This document shows, in pieces, positions 18,220 to 26,231 of a stretch of 64,000 bases of DNA (its first letter is position 1; each line of letters starts with the position of its first letter). The DNA is from Flavivirga spongiicola. GTDB taxonomy: Bacteria > Bacteroidota > Bacteroidia > Flavobacteriales > Flavobacteriaceae. The DNA lies in NCBI RefSeq assembly GCF_030540825.1, contig NZ_JAUOEO010000001.1, positions 2,515,001-2,579,000 of the forward strand. Direction: 5' to 3'. The position numbers and the translations under genes are program-made. A model generated the notes under the pieces. That model saw only the letters and a list, made by a program, of their open reading frames with translations, was not told the origin of the DNA and ran no database searches.

Positions 18220-18227
18220 TATATTTG
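18220..18227 (+). promoter_or_regulatory. -7 box upstream of the 18246 gene
   Basis: TATATTTG is a full match to TAnnTTTG. It lies 18 bp ahead of the ATG at 18246, so transcription would start near 18232. This argues against the longer reading frame opening at 18150, whose start would lie upstream of the promoter. No clear TTG -33 element is seen at the expected distance. Confidence 0.45.
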
Positions 18228-18245
18228 CCGATTAACATGATAAGT

Positions 18246-20054
18246 ATGAAAAAAGCACATTCGTTTCACATTCCTGTAATGGGTATTGGTTTTACAATTG
18301 ACACACCATTAAAAGTGGCACAATACGGGATGGATTCTGTGATTTCTTTAGTTGATGATATTCTATTAGAGAAATTAAGAAAAATGTATAGTGAAAAATT
18401 TGAGGTTCCTTACAAGGAAATTACAGATAAAATAGATGATTTTAGAGCAAAAAGGATCACGTCTTATTTAAATTTAATAAATGATCTAGCTGATAGAAAA
18501 TTTGAATTATTAAAGAATATAACTGCTGAAAAAAGTGATGAGCTTCGCGCTTATATTAACATGCTGCCAGATAGTTCTAAAATAAAGGATGAATTTAAAA
18601 AGTTAACCTCAAAAGAGTTTAATTTTTTAGAGATTAAAAAGTGGGCAACTAATAATTTATCTATGGGAGCCGTTGATGTTAATATCATGACCAAAGTTGA
18701 TAAAGACAACTATGTTAAGGGTGAAAAGTTATCTATTGAATATAACGATGCGCATGCAGCTTTAAGAGGTTTTGTGAATAGCAAGTTGAACTCTTCCGTG
18801 GTGCTTTCCGCAGGAATGAACCCCAGATTGTATAGCTATATGGGGCAGTTTGATGATTTTTACCCTTCAGATGAAGGCATCTTTAAAAAGAGAATCATTT
18901 TAAAAGTAAGTGATTATAAATCGGCATTAATTCAAGGTAAATTTTTAGCAAAAAAAGGGTTATGGGTTTCAGAATATAGGATTGAGTCTGGGCTAAATTG
19001 TGGCGGTCATGCTTTTGCTACCAACGGGTATCTATTAGGGCCTGTTTTAGCCGAATTTAAAGAAAAACGGGAAGAGTTAAGAAGCTCCATTCAAGACCTG
19101 TTAAATCAAGAATTAATAAATCAAGGTCGGTCAGTTTCTGAAACACCATTAACTTTAAAAATTTCTGCACAAGGAGGTGTCGGAACTCAAGAAGAACATG
19201 AGTTTCTATTAAACCAATACCAATTAGATTCCGTCGGTTGGGGAACTCCTTTTTTGTTAGTCCCGGAAGCAACTACTGTAGATGAAAAAACGTTAGATAA
19301 GTTAACTAAAGCTAAAGAGGCCGATTTGTACTTAAGTGATATTTCGCCATTAGGGATTCCATTTAATAACCTTAGAGACAATACTAAAGACATTGAAAAG
19401 GAGGGAAATATTAATAAAGGAAGGCCAGGCAGTGCTTGCCCTAAGAAGTTTGTGGCTTTAAATAAAGAATTTAAAGAAAAAGGGATTTGTACCGCTTCTA
19501 GAGAATATCAATATTTAAAAATCAAAGAGTTAGACGAACAAGGGTTGCCATTAGAAGAATATCAAGCTAAGTTTAATAAAATAATTGAGAAATCTTGTAC
19601 CTGTGTGGGCTTGGGTACTTCTGCATTATTGGCATACAATTTAGATACAAAAGTAGAAGGAAAAGGGGTGTCTATTTGCCCTGGTCCTAATATGGCATAT
19701 TATTCAAATATTATGAGTTTAAAGAATATTACAGACCATATTTATGGAAGAGATAATATGGTTTCTAGGCATGATAGACCCAATTTCTTTATTAAAGAAT
19801 TACATATTTATATAGATTATTTAAAGAATAAATTAGACGAAGCAAGAAAGTCAATAACAAAAAAAGAAGAAAAATACTTGCTGACTTTTACAAACAATAT
19901 GAAAGAAGGGGTTTCTTATTATAAAACGATGTTTTGTGAATTAAAAAATACTTTTGAAGATATTAAAGACGTTGTTCTAAATGAATTAGATAAAAGTGAA
20001 AGAACTTTAAGTTTAATTAAAGTTGAAATTGAAAGTTTATCAATTAAAAGCTAA
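18246..20054 (+). CDS. Uncharacterised Cys-rich protein with possible TIM-barrel-like segments
   Basis: This 602-residue soluble protein belongs to no family I can name with certainty. I chose the ATG at 18246 (MKKAHSFHIPVMGIGF). An ATG at 18237 is also possible. The opening HIPVMGIGFTIDTPLKVAQYG and the later SAQGGVGTQEEHEFLL plus VGWGTPFLLVPEA resemble strand-loop elements of FMN-binding TIM barrels such as nitronate monooxygenase or the glutamate synthase core. That is a suggestion, not a call. Six cysteines stand in conserved-looking contexts: C252 (NCGGHAFATNG), C398 (GSACPKKF), C415, C451 and C453 (KSCTCVGLG), and C478 (SICPGPN). They could bind metal or an Fe-S cluster. There is no signal peptide or membrane helix. 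It is monocistronic. Confidence 0.85.
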   Translation: MKKAHSFHIPVMGIGFTIDTPLKVAQYGMDSVISLVDDILLEKLRKMYSEKFEVPYKEITDKIDDFRAKRITSYLNLINDLADRKFELLKNITAEKSDELRAYINMLPDSSKIKDEFKKLTSKEFNFLEIKKWATNNLSMGAVDVNIMTKVDKDNYVKGEKLSIEYNDAHAALRGFVNSKLNSSVVLSAGMNPRLYSYMGQFDDFYPSDEGIFKKRIILKVSDYKSALIQGKFLAKKGLWVSEYRIESGLNCGGHAFATNGYLLGPVLAEFKEKREELRSSIQDLLNQELINQGRSVSETPLTLKISAQGGVGTQEEHEFLLNQYQLDSVGWGTPFLLVPEATTVDEKTLDKLTKAKEADLYLSDISPLGIPFNNLRDNTKDIEKEGNINKGRPGSACPKKFVALNKEFKEKGICTASREYQYLKIKELDEQGLPLEEYQAKFNKIIEKSCTCVGLGTSALLAYNLDTKVEGKGVSICPGPNMAYYSNIMSLKNITDHIYGRDNMVSRHDRPNFFIKELHIYIDYLKNKLDEARKSITKKEEKYLLTFTNNMKEGVSYYKTMFCELKNTFEDIKDVVLNELDKSERTLSLIKVEIESLSIKS

Positions 20055-20103
20055 TACCTTATAAAAAATTAAGATGAGTTCTATAGAATGAAATTCTATT
20101 TTC

Positions 20104-20168
20104 ATGAAACATCCATAACTAAAAGTTTGATACCCAAAGACAATGGTTATATGGATGCTACATGTGAC
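20104..20168 (+). repeat. 65-bp palindromic interspersed repeat, copy 1
   Basis: This copy matches the reverse complement of 45703-45767 at 61 of 65 positions with no gaps. It is internally palindromic: CATCCATA near the left end pairs with TATGGATG near the right. It lies in the 324-bp gap between the 18246 gene and nadA, which otherwise shows only a candidate nadA promoter. The copy number elsewhere in the genome is unknown. Confidence 0.8.
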
Positions 20169-20288
20169 GAATAAAAATCAATAGATATGAACTCATGAAA
20201 TATTAAAGTGTTTATTTGAGTTAGATTCCTTTATCTCATGATTTTTTTGAAGATGCTTAATTTCTTCACAATTTTTAATGCAATGTGA

Positions 20289-20318
20289 TTTTGAATACAG
20301 TTTTAATTAAGATATTTG
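20289..20318 (+). promoter_or_regulatory. Candidate nadAB promoter
   Basis: TTTTG (20289-20293) and GATATTTG (20311-20318) are separated by 17 bp. The second box has one mismatch to TAnnTTTG. The ATG of nadA is 60 bp downstream. Confidence 0.35.
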
Positions 20319-20378
20319 CATAAATAATGATATTATCGAAACATTAGTTTGTTGTGTAATGTTGTGAAGATTAATAAA

Positions 20379-21305
20379 ATGGATTTAGTAAAAGAAATAA
20401 AACGCCTTAAAAAAGAAAAGAATGCTGTCATTCTAGCGCATTATTATCAAGTTCCAGAAATACAGGATATAGCAGATTATGTAGGAGATAGTTTGGGCTT
20501 ATCACAAAAAGCAGCCGAAACAGATGCAGATGTTATTGTATTTGCAGGGGTACATTTTATGGCAGAAACTGCTAAAATATTAAATCCTTCGAAAACGGTT
20601 GTATTGCCCGATTTAAATGCAGGATGTTCTCTGGCAGATTCTTGTCCGCCAGATAGTTTCGAAAAATTTACCAAACAACATCCAGATCATATTGTCATTA
20701 CTTATGTAAACTGTTCGGCAGAAATTAAGGCTTTAAGTGATATTGTATGTACTTCTTCAAATGCCTTAAAGATTGTTGAATCAGTACCAAAAGACACGCC
20801 TATTATTTTTGCTCCAGATAAGAATCTTGGAAAATATGTTATTAAAGAAACGGGAAGAGATATGTTACTTTGGGACGGTAGTTGTATTGTGCATGAAGCC
20901 TTTTCTATGGATAAATTAATTGAATTGCATAAAAAATATCCAGATTATAAAATTATAGCACATCCAGAATCTGAGGAGCATATTTTAGATACCGCAACCT
21001 ATGTTGGATCTACCTCAGGCATGATAAATTATGTAAAAGAGCATCAAGAACAGAAATTCATTGTTGCTACGGAAGCAGGTATTTTGCATAAAATGCAACA
21101 GGAAATGCCAAATACAGAACTGGTTCCAGCACCCGCTGTAGAAGATAATACCTGTGCTTGTAGTGAGTGTCATTTTATGAAAATGAATACCATGCAAAAA
21201 TTGTATGATTGTTTATTAAACGAATCACCACAAATTGAAGTACCCGAACCAATTAGAAAAAAAGCCTTGTTACCTATTGAGCGTATGTTAGAACTATCTA
21301 AATAA
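20379..21305 (+). CDS. nadA: Quinolinate synthase
   Basis: This 308-residue [4Fe-4S] enzyme condenses iminoaspartate with dihydroxyacetone phosphate to quinolinate in de novo NAD synthesis. The start is the ATG at 20379 ([10 protein letters not shown]). A TTG at 20349 would only add ten unlikely residues. The three cluster cysteines lie in [24 protein letters not shown] and [14 protein letters not shown]. Other family motifs are [21 protein letters not shown] (within the first 35 residues), [15 protein letters not shown] and [10 protein letters not shown]. It is followed 3 bp later by nadB, which supplies its iminoaspartate substrate. No nadC is in the window. Confidence 0.97.
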   Translation: MDLVKEIKRLKKEKNAVILAHYYQVPEIQDIADYVGDSLGLSQKAAETDADVIVFAGVHFMAETAKILNPSKTVVLPDLNAGCSLADSCPPDSFEKFTKQHPDHIVITYVNCSAEIKALSDIVCTSSNALKIVESVPKDTPIIFAPDKNLGKYVIKETGRDMLLWDGSCIVHEAFSMDKLIELHKKYPDYKIIAHPESEEHILDTATYVGSTSGMINYVKEHQEQKFIVATEAGILHKMQQEMPNTELVPAPAVEDNTCACSECHFMKMNTMQKLYDCLLNESPQIEVPEPIRKKALLPIERMLELSK

Positions 21306-21308
21306 AAA

Positions 21309-22868
21309 ATGATTACTACAGATTATTTGGTTATTGGTTCTGGAATAGCAGGCTTAACGTTTTCGGTTAAAATTGCGGAGAAATTCCCGGATAGAAAGAT
21401 TATTGTTGTTACAAAAGCTAACGAAGACGAATCCAATACTAAATATGCTCAAGGCGGTGTTGCCGTGGTTTTAAATAAAGAACAAGATTCCTTTAAAAAA
21501 CATATTAAAGATACCTTAATTGCCGGTGATGGTTTGTGTAATGAAGACGTCGTTAAACTGGTTATTGAAGAAGGACCAAAACGACTGAAAGAACTATTGC
21601 TTTGGGGGGCAAATTTTGATGTTAATGCCAGCGGAAAATTTGATTTAGGAAAAGAAGGCGGGCATTCGGAGTATCGAGTAGTTCATCATAAAGATATTAC
21701 GGGTTACGAGATAGAACGTGCACTATTAGAACGCGCACATCAATTATCAAATATCACTATATTACCCCATCATTTTGCAATAGATTTAGTTACTAATCAC
21801 CATATAGAAAGCTATAAATCCGAAACCTTATCGTGTTTTGGGGCTTATATATTTAACCAAAATACAGGAGATATTTTTACGATAAAAGCAAACAGTACAC
21901 TGCTCGCTTCTGGAGGTATAGGTTGCGTATATGGACATACAACAAATCCGGTTATTGCAACGGGCGATGGTATTGCCATGGCTTACAGAGCCAAAGCACG
22001 GATTAAAGATATGGAGTTTGTTCAGTTTCATCCAACGGCTTTGTATGAAGAAAAAGGAGAATCTTCATTTTTAATTTCAGAGGCTGTTAGAGGTTTTGGA
22101 GCACATCTTCGCAATAAAAAAGGTCATCGTTTTATGCCTGATTATGATGACCGTGCCGAATTAGCTTCCAGAGATATTGTGTCCCAGAGTATAGACAGCG
22201 AATTAAAAAAATCTGGAGAGCCTCATGTGTATTTAGACTGTACACATTTAGATATAGAAGCCTTTAAAAACCATTTTCCTAATATTTATAAAAAGTGTTT
22301 AGAGCATCATATAGATATTGAAACCGATTGGATTCCTGTCATTCCCGCATCTCATTATTTGTGCGGAGGTATTAAAGTTAATAAAAAAGGAAAAACAACT
22401 ATTAATAATTTATTTGCCTGTGGTGAGTGTACTAGAACAGGTTTGCATGGTGCTAATAGGTTGGCGTCAAATTCGTTATTAGAGGCTTTGGTGTATGCTC
22501 ACAATATTTTTAAATATCATAGTAAGCATGATTATAAATTGACTGATTTAATAATCCCAGATTGGAATGATGAGGGAACAACTATTACCGAAGAGCATAT
22601 TTTAATACAACATAACCTAAAGCAGTTACAGGCTTTGATGAGAGATTATGTTGGGATTGTAAGAAGTAATAAGCGCTTAAAAAGAGCTATCAAACATTTA
22701 GATTTAATTTATAATGAAGTTGAAGATCTTTATAAAGAATCTAAAATAACCACCTCGCTTTGTGAATTACGTAATATGATTAACGTGTCTCACTTAATTA
22801 TTAGACAATCTTTGGATAGAAAGGAAAATAAAGGGGGGTATTATAATGTTGATAATGCTAAAAAATAA
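21309..22868 (+). CDS. nadB: L-aspartate oxidase
   Basis: This 519-residue flavoprotein oxidises L-aspartate to iminoaspartate for NadA. The FAD fold is at the N-terminus (YLVIGSGIAGLTFSVKIAE). TKYAQGGVAVVL is the conserved substrate/FAD loop. The succinate dehydrogenase/fumarate reductase signature appears as GGHSEYRVVHHKDITG and later EFVQFHPTALY. The C-terminal part has HYLCGGIKVNKKGKTT and GLHGANRLASNSLLEALVY. The C-terminal helical domain is complete, and length is normal. It is the second gene of the nadAB operon. Confidence 0.96.
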   Translation: MITTDYLVIGSGIAGLTFSVKIAEKFPDRKIIVVTKANEDESNTKYAQGGVAVVLNKEQDSFKKHIKDTLIAGDGLCNEDVVKLVIEEGPKRLKELLLWGANFDVNASGKFDLGKEGGHSEYRVVHHKDITGYEIERALLERAHQLSNITILPHHFAIDLVTNHHIESYKSETLSCFGAYIFNQNTGDIFTIKANSTLLASGGIGCVYGHTTNPVIATGDGIAMAYRAKARIKDMEFVQFHPTALYEEKGESSFLISEAVRGFGAHLRNKKGHRFMPDYDDRAELASRDIVSQSIDSELKKSGEPHVYLDCTHLDIEAFKNHFPNIYKKCLEHHIDIETDWIPVIPASHYLCGGIKVNKKGKTTINNLFACGECTRTGLHGANRLASNSLLEALVYAHNIFKYHSKHDYKLTDLIIPDWNDEGTTITEEHILIQHNLKQLQALMRDYVGIVRSNKRLKRAIKHLDLIYNEVEDLYKESKITTSLCELRNMINVSHLIIRQSLDRKENKGGYYNVDNAKK

Positions 22869-22883
22869 AGAAGCTGTTTAAAA

Positions 22884-22976
22884 AGTGTCATTCAGAATGA
22901 AATGAAGAATCTCACTATATATTGAATATTTCTTATAGTATTTTTAAGATTTTTCGACTGCGCTCAAAATGACACT
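22884..22976. repeat. Intergenic palindromic repeat of the GTCATTC...GAATGAC type
   Basis: This 93-bp element has perfect 9-bp ends AGTGTCATT (22884-22892) and AATGACACT (22968-22976). Inner arms read GAATGAAATGAAGAATCT and CGACTGCGCTC. I know this general pattern as a common dispersed palindrome in Flavobacteriia. It lies directly after nadB and before the convergent ssb gene, where it may also serve as a terminator. Confidence 0.65.
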
Positions 22977-23021
22977 AGTAGTTTTTTTATACACCTTCAT
23001 TAAGATGTTTGACAATTGTTG

Positions 23022-23354
23022 TTATTTTCCTAACATTAACAATTCGTTACAAACAACTTCAGTGATATATCGTTTATTTCCTTCTTTATCATCATAACTA
23101 CGAGACGTTAATTTGCCTTCAATAGCGATTTCTTTTCCTTTTGTTACATATTTCTCAATGATCTCTGCCGTTTTACCCCAGGCCACAATATTGTGCCATT
23201 GTGTATCTGTGATTTTTTCACCATTATTATTGGTGTAGTTTTCATTTGTGGCCATTGTAAATTTAGCTAATGTTTTTCCCGATTCTAGATTGATGATTTC
23301 TGGATCATTTCCTAAGTTACCAATCAACTGTACTTTGTTTCTAAGCGTGTTCAT
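23022..23354 (-). CDS. ssb: Single-stranded DNA-binding protein, short paralogue
   Basis: This is a 110-residue OB-fold protein that starts MNTLRNKVQLIGNLGNDPEI, a clear SSB N-terminus. It contains the WHNIVAWGKTAEIIEKYVTKGKEIAIEGKL core typical of the family. It ends at NELLMLGK right after the OB fold. It therefore lacks the linker and acidic C-terminal tip (DDDLPF-like) through which housekeeping SSBs recruit partner proteins. It is probably an accessory paralogue, perhaps linked to recombination or competence, with the main ssb elsewhere. That is inference from length. It is monocistronic. Confidence 0.93.
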   Translation of the reverse strand: MNTLRNKVQLIGNLGNDPEIINLESGKTLAKFTMATNENYTNNNGEKITDTQWHNIVAWGKTAEIIEKYVTKGKEIAIEGKLTSRSYDDKEGNKRYITEVVCNELLMLGK

Positions 23355-23464
23355 AATTTTAAATTTAATTGTTAAACAGTTAATACCATTGAACCTTCAT
23401 TGATTCAACACTGCAAATATGAAACGGCTTCCAAATTTTATTCGGTATTTACTTATTTAAAGTC

Positions 23465-23495
23465 GTTTGTAAATGTTTGTAGTCGTTTGAAAACG
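23465..23495 (+). repeat. Three 10-bp direct repeats of the GTTTGTAAAC type
   Basis: Units GTTTGTAAAT, GTTTGTAGTC and GTTTGAAAAC follow one another without spacers, plus a closing G. A similar two-unit array lies at 24985-25005. Both are followed by a related A/T-rich stretch containing TTTTTTC. The period of about one helical turn suggests a protein-binding array. It lies 111 bp upstream of the ssb start. Confidence 0.55.
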
Positions 23496-23583
23496 AATAA
23501 TTTTTTCTATATAAGGCATCTATCACTATTAAGGGACAAGAGAATTTAAAAATCAATTTAAGTATAAATTATAGTAAACAATA

Positions 23584-24015
23584 CTATAAGAATAGAGTTT
23601 TAAGATTATTATTTATTATGTGTTCTAATTCTCTAGAAACCTCTGCAGCCATAGCTCTCAAATTAGGAATACATCTTTTATCTTTTGAAAACGTACTATA
23701 ATTGTCTTTTAGAATTTCTATTTGTTTTAACAAATTGCTTTGAGGGTCTAATAGCTTTCTTTTTGACTCAATCTGTAGATTGATTTTTTTTATATTAAAT
23801 TCTATTTCGTCCAGTTCTTGACGAAGTTTAGTACGCATAGCTTTTTCAGATTCGCAGTTCTTTTGTTTGTTTAAGATATCTTTTAGAGCTGCTACCTCAC
23901 TTTGCTTTTTTATTTTATTACCTACATATTTAGTTTTAGTAACTTTTAATTCAATGATAGTGCGTTCAATGTCTGCACGGTTTTGAAGTATAGGTTCAAA
24001 CCTCTTTGTTTTCAT
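23584..24015 (-). CDS. Coiled-coil protein, function unknown
   Basis: This is a 143-residue, strongly charged, Lys/Glu-rich protein without a signal peptide or membrane segment. Residues about 15-110 have heptad-like spacing of hydrophobic residues (LRQELDEIEFNIKKINLQIESKRKLL), so a long coiled coil is likely. The C-terminus (NLRAMAAEVSRELEHIINNNL) is a further amphipathic helix. I do not recognise the family. The ATG at 24015 is the only good start. Codon use matches the neighbours. It stands alone between ssb and a divergent small gene. Confidence 0.65.
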   Translation of the reverse strand: MKTKRFEPILQNRADIERTIIELKVTKTKYVGNKIKKQSEVAALKDILNKQKNCESEKAMRTKLRQELDEIEFNIKKINLQIESKRKLLDPQSNLLKQIEILKDNYSTFSKDKRCIPNLRAMAAEVSRELEHIINNNLKTLFL

Positions 24016-24336
24016 ATTTTTATTTTCGATTTAGGTAAAATCTGTAGCTGTTTATATAAAAAACACGAACCGAAGTTCATCTTTTTATTCTATATAGAAT
24101 CTTAAAAAACAGTTAAATTTTTAACCTCAAAAAGCATGCCGATTAAAAAACAATTATGTTAAAATGTAAAAAAAGGATGACTATAAGTACGTTTTTATCT
24201 CTACTAACCAATCTACTTCTATAGTATTAGGCTCTTGTCCCTATCTATAGTAGTTTTAGATTCATTAATTTTTCGTATTTTAGAGTCCTTCCTAATATCA
24301 TGATTAATAGATTTTTAACTTTTAAAATTTCTAATT
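24016..24336. other. Intergenic region upstream of two divergent genes
   Basis: These 321 bp are AT-rich and hold no ORF I can support. CTCTTGTCCCT lies at 24232-24242 and is the reverse complement of AGGGACAAGAG at 23531-23541, so the coiled-coil gene is bracketed by a short inverted repeat. TATTTTAG at 24276-24283 is one mismatch from a -7 box and could serve the 24337 gene. Confidence 0.35.
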
Positions 24337-24504
24337 ATGGAAACGCTTACAATAATTAACACTACTGAAAAGAAAGAAATCAAAAGTGGCTATGGTCATT
24401 GCCAAAAAGACGGCTGTAATTGTGGTGCATTTAGAGATGTAACTGGAACATTTCCTAAATGTGCAAATACAAATTGTAAGCATAATTTTGAAGATCATTA
24501 TTAA
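24337..24504 (+). CDS. Small Cys-rich (zinc-ribbon-like) protein
   Basis: This is a 55-residue ORF starting METLTIINTTEKKEIKSG. It has five cysteines, C22, C27, C29, C42 and C47, plus H21 and H49. They are arranged as GHCQKDGCNCG ... KCANTNCKHNF, which looks like two metal-binding knuckles of a small zinc ribbon. The Cys/His density and the coherent charged N-terminus are unlikely in random AT-rich sequence, so I regard it as a real gene. The function is unknown. No operon partner lies nearby. Confidence 0.6.
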   Translation: METLTIINTTEKKEIKSGYGHCQKDGCNCGAFRDVTGTFPKCANTNCKHNFEDHY

Positions 24505-24684
24505 TTTAATTACATTTAATTAGCAATTTTATTGAGAAGTTGATGGCCTTTATGTGTTGTGTTTATGTAGCTTCTTTATGACTGTGTTTGTTTATTGTTT
24601 TGGTTCATCCAGTATTCCATAATCTTAAAAACAACTGTTTGTTAAAAATTATGTTAAAATAAATTCTATCACAATTAATTAGAC

Positions 24685-24692
24685 TACTTTTG
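24685..24692 (+). promoter_or_regulatory. -7 box of the 24727 small gene
   Basis: TACTTTTG is a full match to TAnnTTTG and lies 35 bp upstream of the ATG at 24727. No TTG is found at the -33 position. Confidence 0.45.
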
Positions 24693-24726
24693 CCGGCTCA
24701 TAAAAATTAGGTAAAAAATTATAGTA

Positions 24727-24831
24727 ATGAATAATAATAAAATATCAGCAGAAAGTAAGGTTGGAATTAAAACAAGAATGTTTAAAAATTCAAGTGCCAT
24801 CACTTGGAATTCGAAAAGACGTTTTAAATAA
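24727..24831 (+). CDS. Small basic protein of 34 residues
   Basis: The ORF reads MNNNKISAESKVGIKTRM and then a Lys/Arg-rich C-terminus ending SKRRFK. It is framed by a full-match -7 box (24685-24692) and a strong terminator (24856-24879), so a discrete short transcript of about 180 bases is made here. The basic composition suggests nucleic-acid binding, which is inference. The transcript could instead act as a small RNA. Confidence 0.45.
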   Translation: MNNNKISAESKVGIKTRMFKNSSAITWNSKRRFK

Positions 24832-24855
24832 TTTTAGTTTCATATTTAGAATTTT

Positions 24856-24879
24856 AAGCGAGCTAGTCTCGCTTTTTTT
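24856..24879 (+). terminator. Terminator after the 24727 small gene
   Basis: A stem AAGCGAG / CTCGCTT with a 5-base loop CTAGT runs into seven T residues. Confidence 0.78.
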
Positions 24880-24984
24880 GCTTTAGTTTTTCTTCACAAA
24901 ACTTACAGGACAAGTGACTGTATTTTTTAAGACTTCAAAAAAGAGTGTTTTTTACCTGTTGAAAAATCAGGATTAAGACTTCCT

Positions 24985-25005
24985 GTTTGTAAACGTTTGT
25001 AAACG
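24985..25005 (+). repeat. Two 10-bp direct repeats GTTTGTAAAC upstream of the serine hydrolase
   Basis: Two exact units GTTTGTAAAC lie in tandem with a closing G. They match the three-unit array at 23465-23495, including a downstream TTTTTTC stretch. The array ends 68 bp before the ATG at 25074, a plausible activator position. Confidence 0.6.
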
Positions 25006-25073
25006 GATATTTTTTCATATCTTGTTCTTTATATTAAGTGTCTATTACCAGATGTGTATAAACAAACCGTTTT

Positions 25074-26231
25074 ATGAAAAAAAATATTTTTTATTTAGCC
25101 GCATTTTTGCTGTTTTTAGTTGCCTGTAAAACTCGTGTTGAGAAAAAGTTTAATAAAAGCAAAGAGGTCGTTCATGCTATTAATAAAGCGCTTGATGAAA
25201 AAAAATTACCCGGGTTAAATTATTCTATAGTATATGAAGACGGTCATATTGAGAATTATTCATTAGGATATTCAGATGTTGAGCAAAAAGAACCTTTAAG
25301 TATCAGTCATACTCTTTTTTCCGGAAGTATAGGAAAAACATATGCGGTAGCCCTGCTAATGAATCTTGTGGAATCTAACAAAATTAGCCTGCAAGATAAG
25401 TTTATGGTTTATTTCCCAGATACTGAATGGTTATCGAAGTTACCTAATATTGACGATATCACGATTGAGATGTTATTACAGCATACTAGCGGATTACCCA
25501 GATATGTGTTAAAACCGGAATTATGGAAATCACTTAATGAGAATCCTAATAAAGTATGGTCTTACAAAGATCGCTTGTCTTATGTGTTTAATGAAGCTCC
25601 TGTGCATGAAGCTGGAAAGGGTTGGGGGTATTCAGATACCAACTATATCTTACTGGGGATGCTTATTGAAAAAGTAACTTCAAAAGAATATTATCATTTA
25701 GTACAAACAAAGCTTATAACACCTAATAACCTTTCACAAACATATCCTTCTCTTTCACGGAGTATTCCTAATCTTGCTACTGGATATTCTAATATGGGAG
25801 ATGCTTTTTTTGTGCCAAATAAAACGGTTAAAAACGGACAGTATTTTATAAACCCCCAACTTGAATGGACAGGTGGCGGTATGGTTTCAACGACATCAGA
25901 TTTAGCGAAATGGGCCAAGTTGTATTACGAAGGCAAATTGTTTTCTCAAGAAACTTTGAACTTAATAACAACACCAAATTCTAACGGTGTAGATGTTGTA
26001 AATAAGGGATCTTATGGTATGGGTAGTTTTATTTATGAAAGTCAATTAGGTAAAGCCTATGGGCATTCTGGGTTTATGCCTGGATTCGATTCAATTTTTA
26101 TTTATTATCCGGATAAAAAGATTGCAGCAGCCGTTCAGTTAAATTGTGATTATGCTACTACGGCATTAGACATGAATGATTTAATAGATGACCTAGTATT
26201 AATATCTATGACAGAAAAAAATGACATATAA
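25074..26231 (+). CDS. Beta-lactamase-family serine hydrolase, lipoprotein
   Basis: This is a 385-residue class C beta-lactamase/D-Ala-D-Ala peptidase-like hydrolase anchored as a lipoprotein (lipobox FLVAC, Cys18). The active-site triad motifs are readable: SxxK as GSIGK in TLFSGSIGKTYA, the Y-S-D of GWGYSDTNYILLG in place of the usual Y-x-N, and HSG in AYGHSGFMPGF. The fold signature LLQHTSGLPRY is present. Members of this family act as esterases, peptidases or transpeptidases. The substrate cannot be read from sequence. It opens a run of same-strand genes and overlaps the next gene by 11 bp. Iterated GTTTGTAAAC sites lie upstream. Confidence 0.9.
   Translation: MKKNIFYLAAFLLFLVACKTRVEKKFNKSKEVVHAINKALDEKKLPGLNYSIVYEDGHIENYSLGYSDVEQKEPLSISHTLFSGSIGKTYAVALLMNLVESNKISLQDKFMVYFPDTEWLSKLPNIDDITIEMLLQHTSGLPRYVLKPELWKSLNENPNKVWSYKDRLSYVFNEAPVHEAGKGWGYSDTNYILLGMLIEKVTSKEYYHLVQTKLITPNNLSQTYPSLSRSIPNLATGYSNMGDAFFVPNKTVKNGQYFINPQLEWTGGGMVSTTSDLAKWAKLYYEGKLFSQETLNLITTPNSNGVDVVNKGSYGMGSFIYESQLGKAYGHSGFMPGFDSIFIYYPDKKIAAAVQLNCDYATTALDMNDLIDDLVLISMTEKNDI

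Noticed and set aside
18150-18245. Longer N-terminus for the Cys-rich protein
   Set aside because: It starts upstream of the likely promoter box at 18220-18227 and encodes an unlike, non-conserved-looking stretch.
23465-23495. Direct repeats considered as a CRISPR array or plasmid-type origin
   Set aside because: Units are only 10 bp with no spacers, and there is no cas or rep gene nearby.
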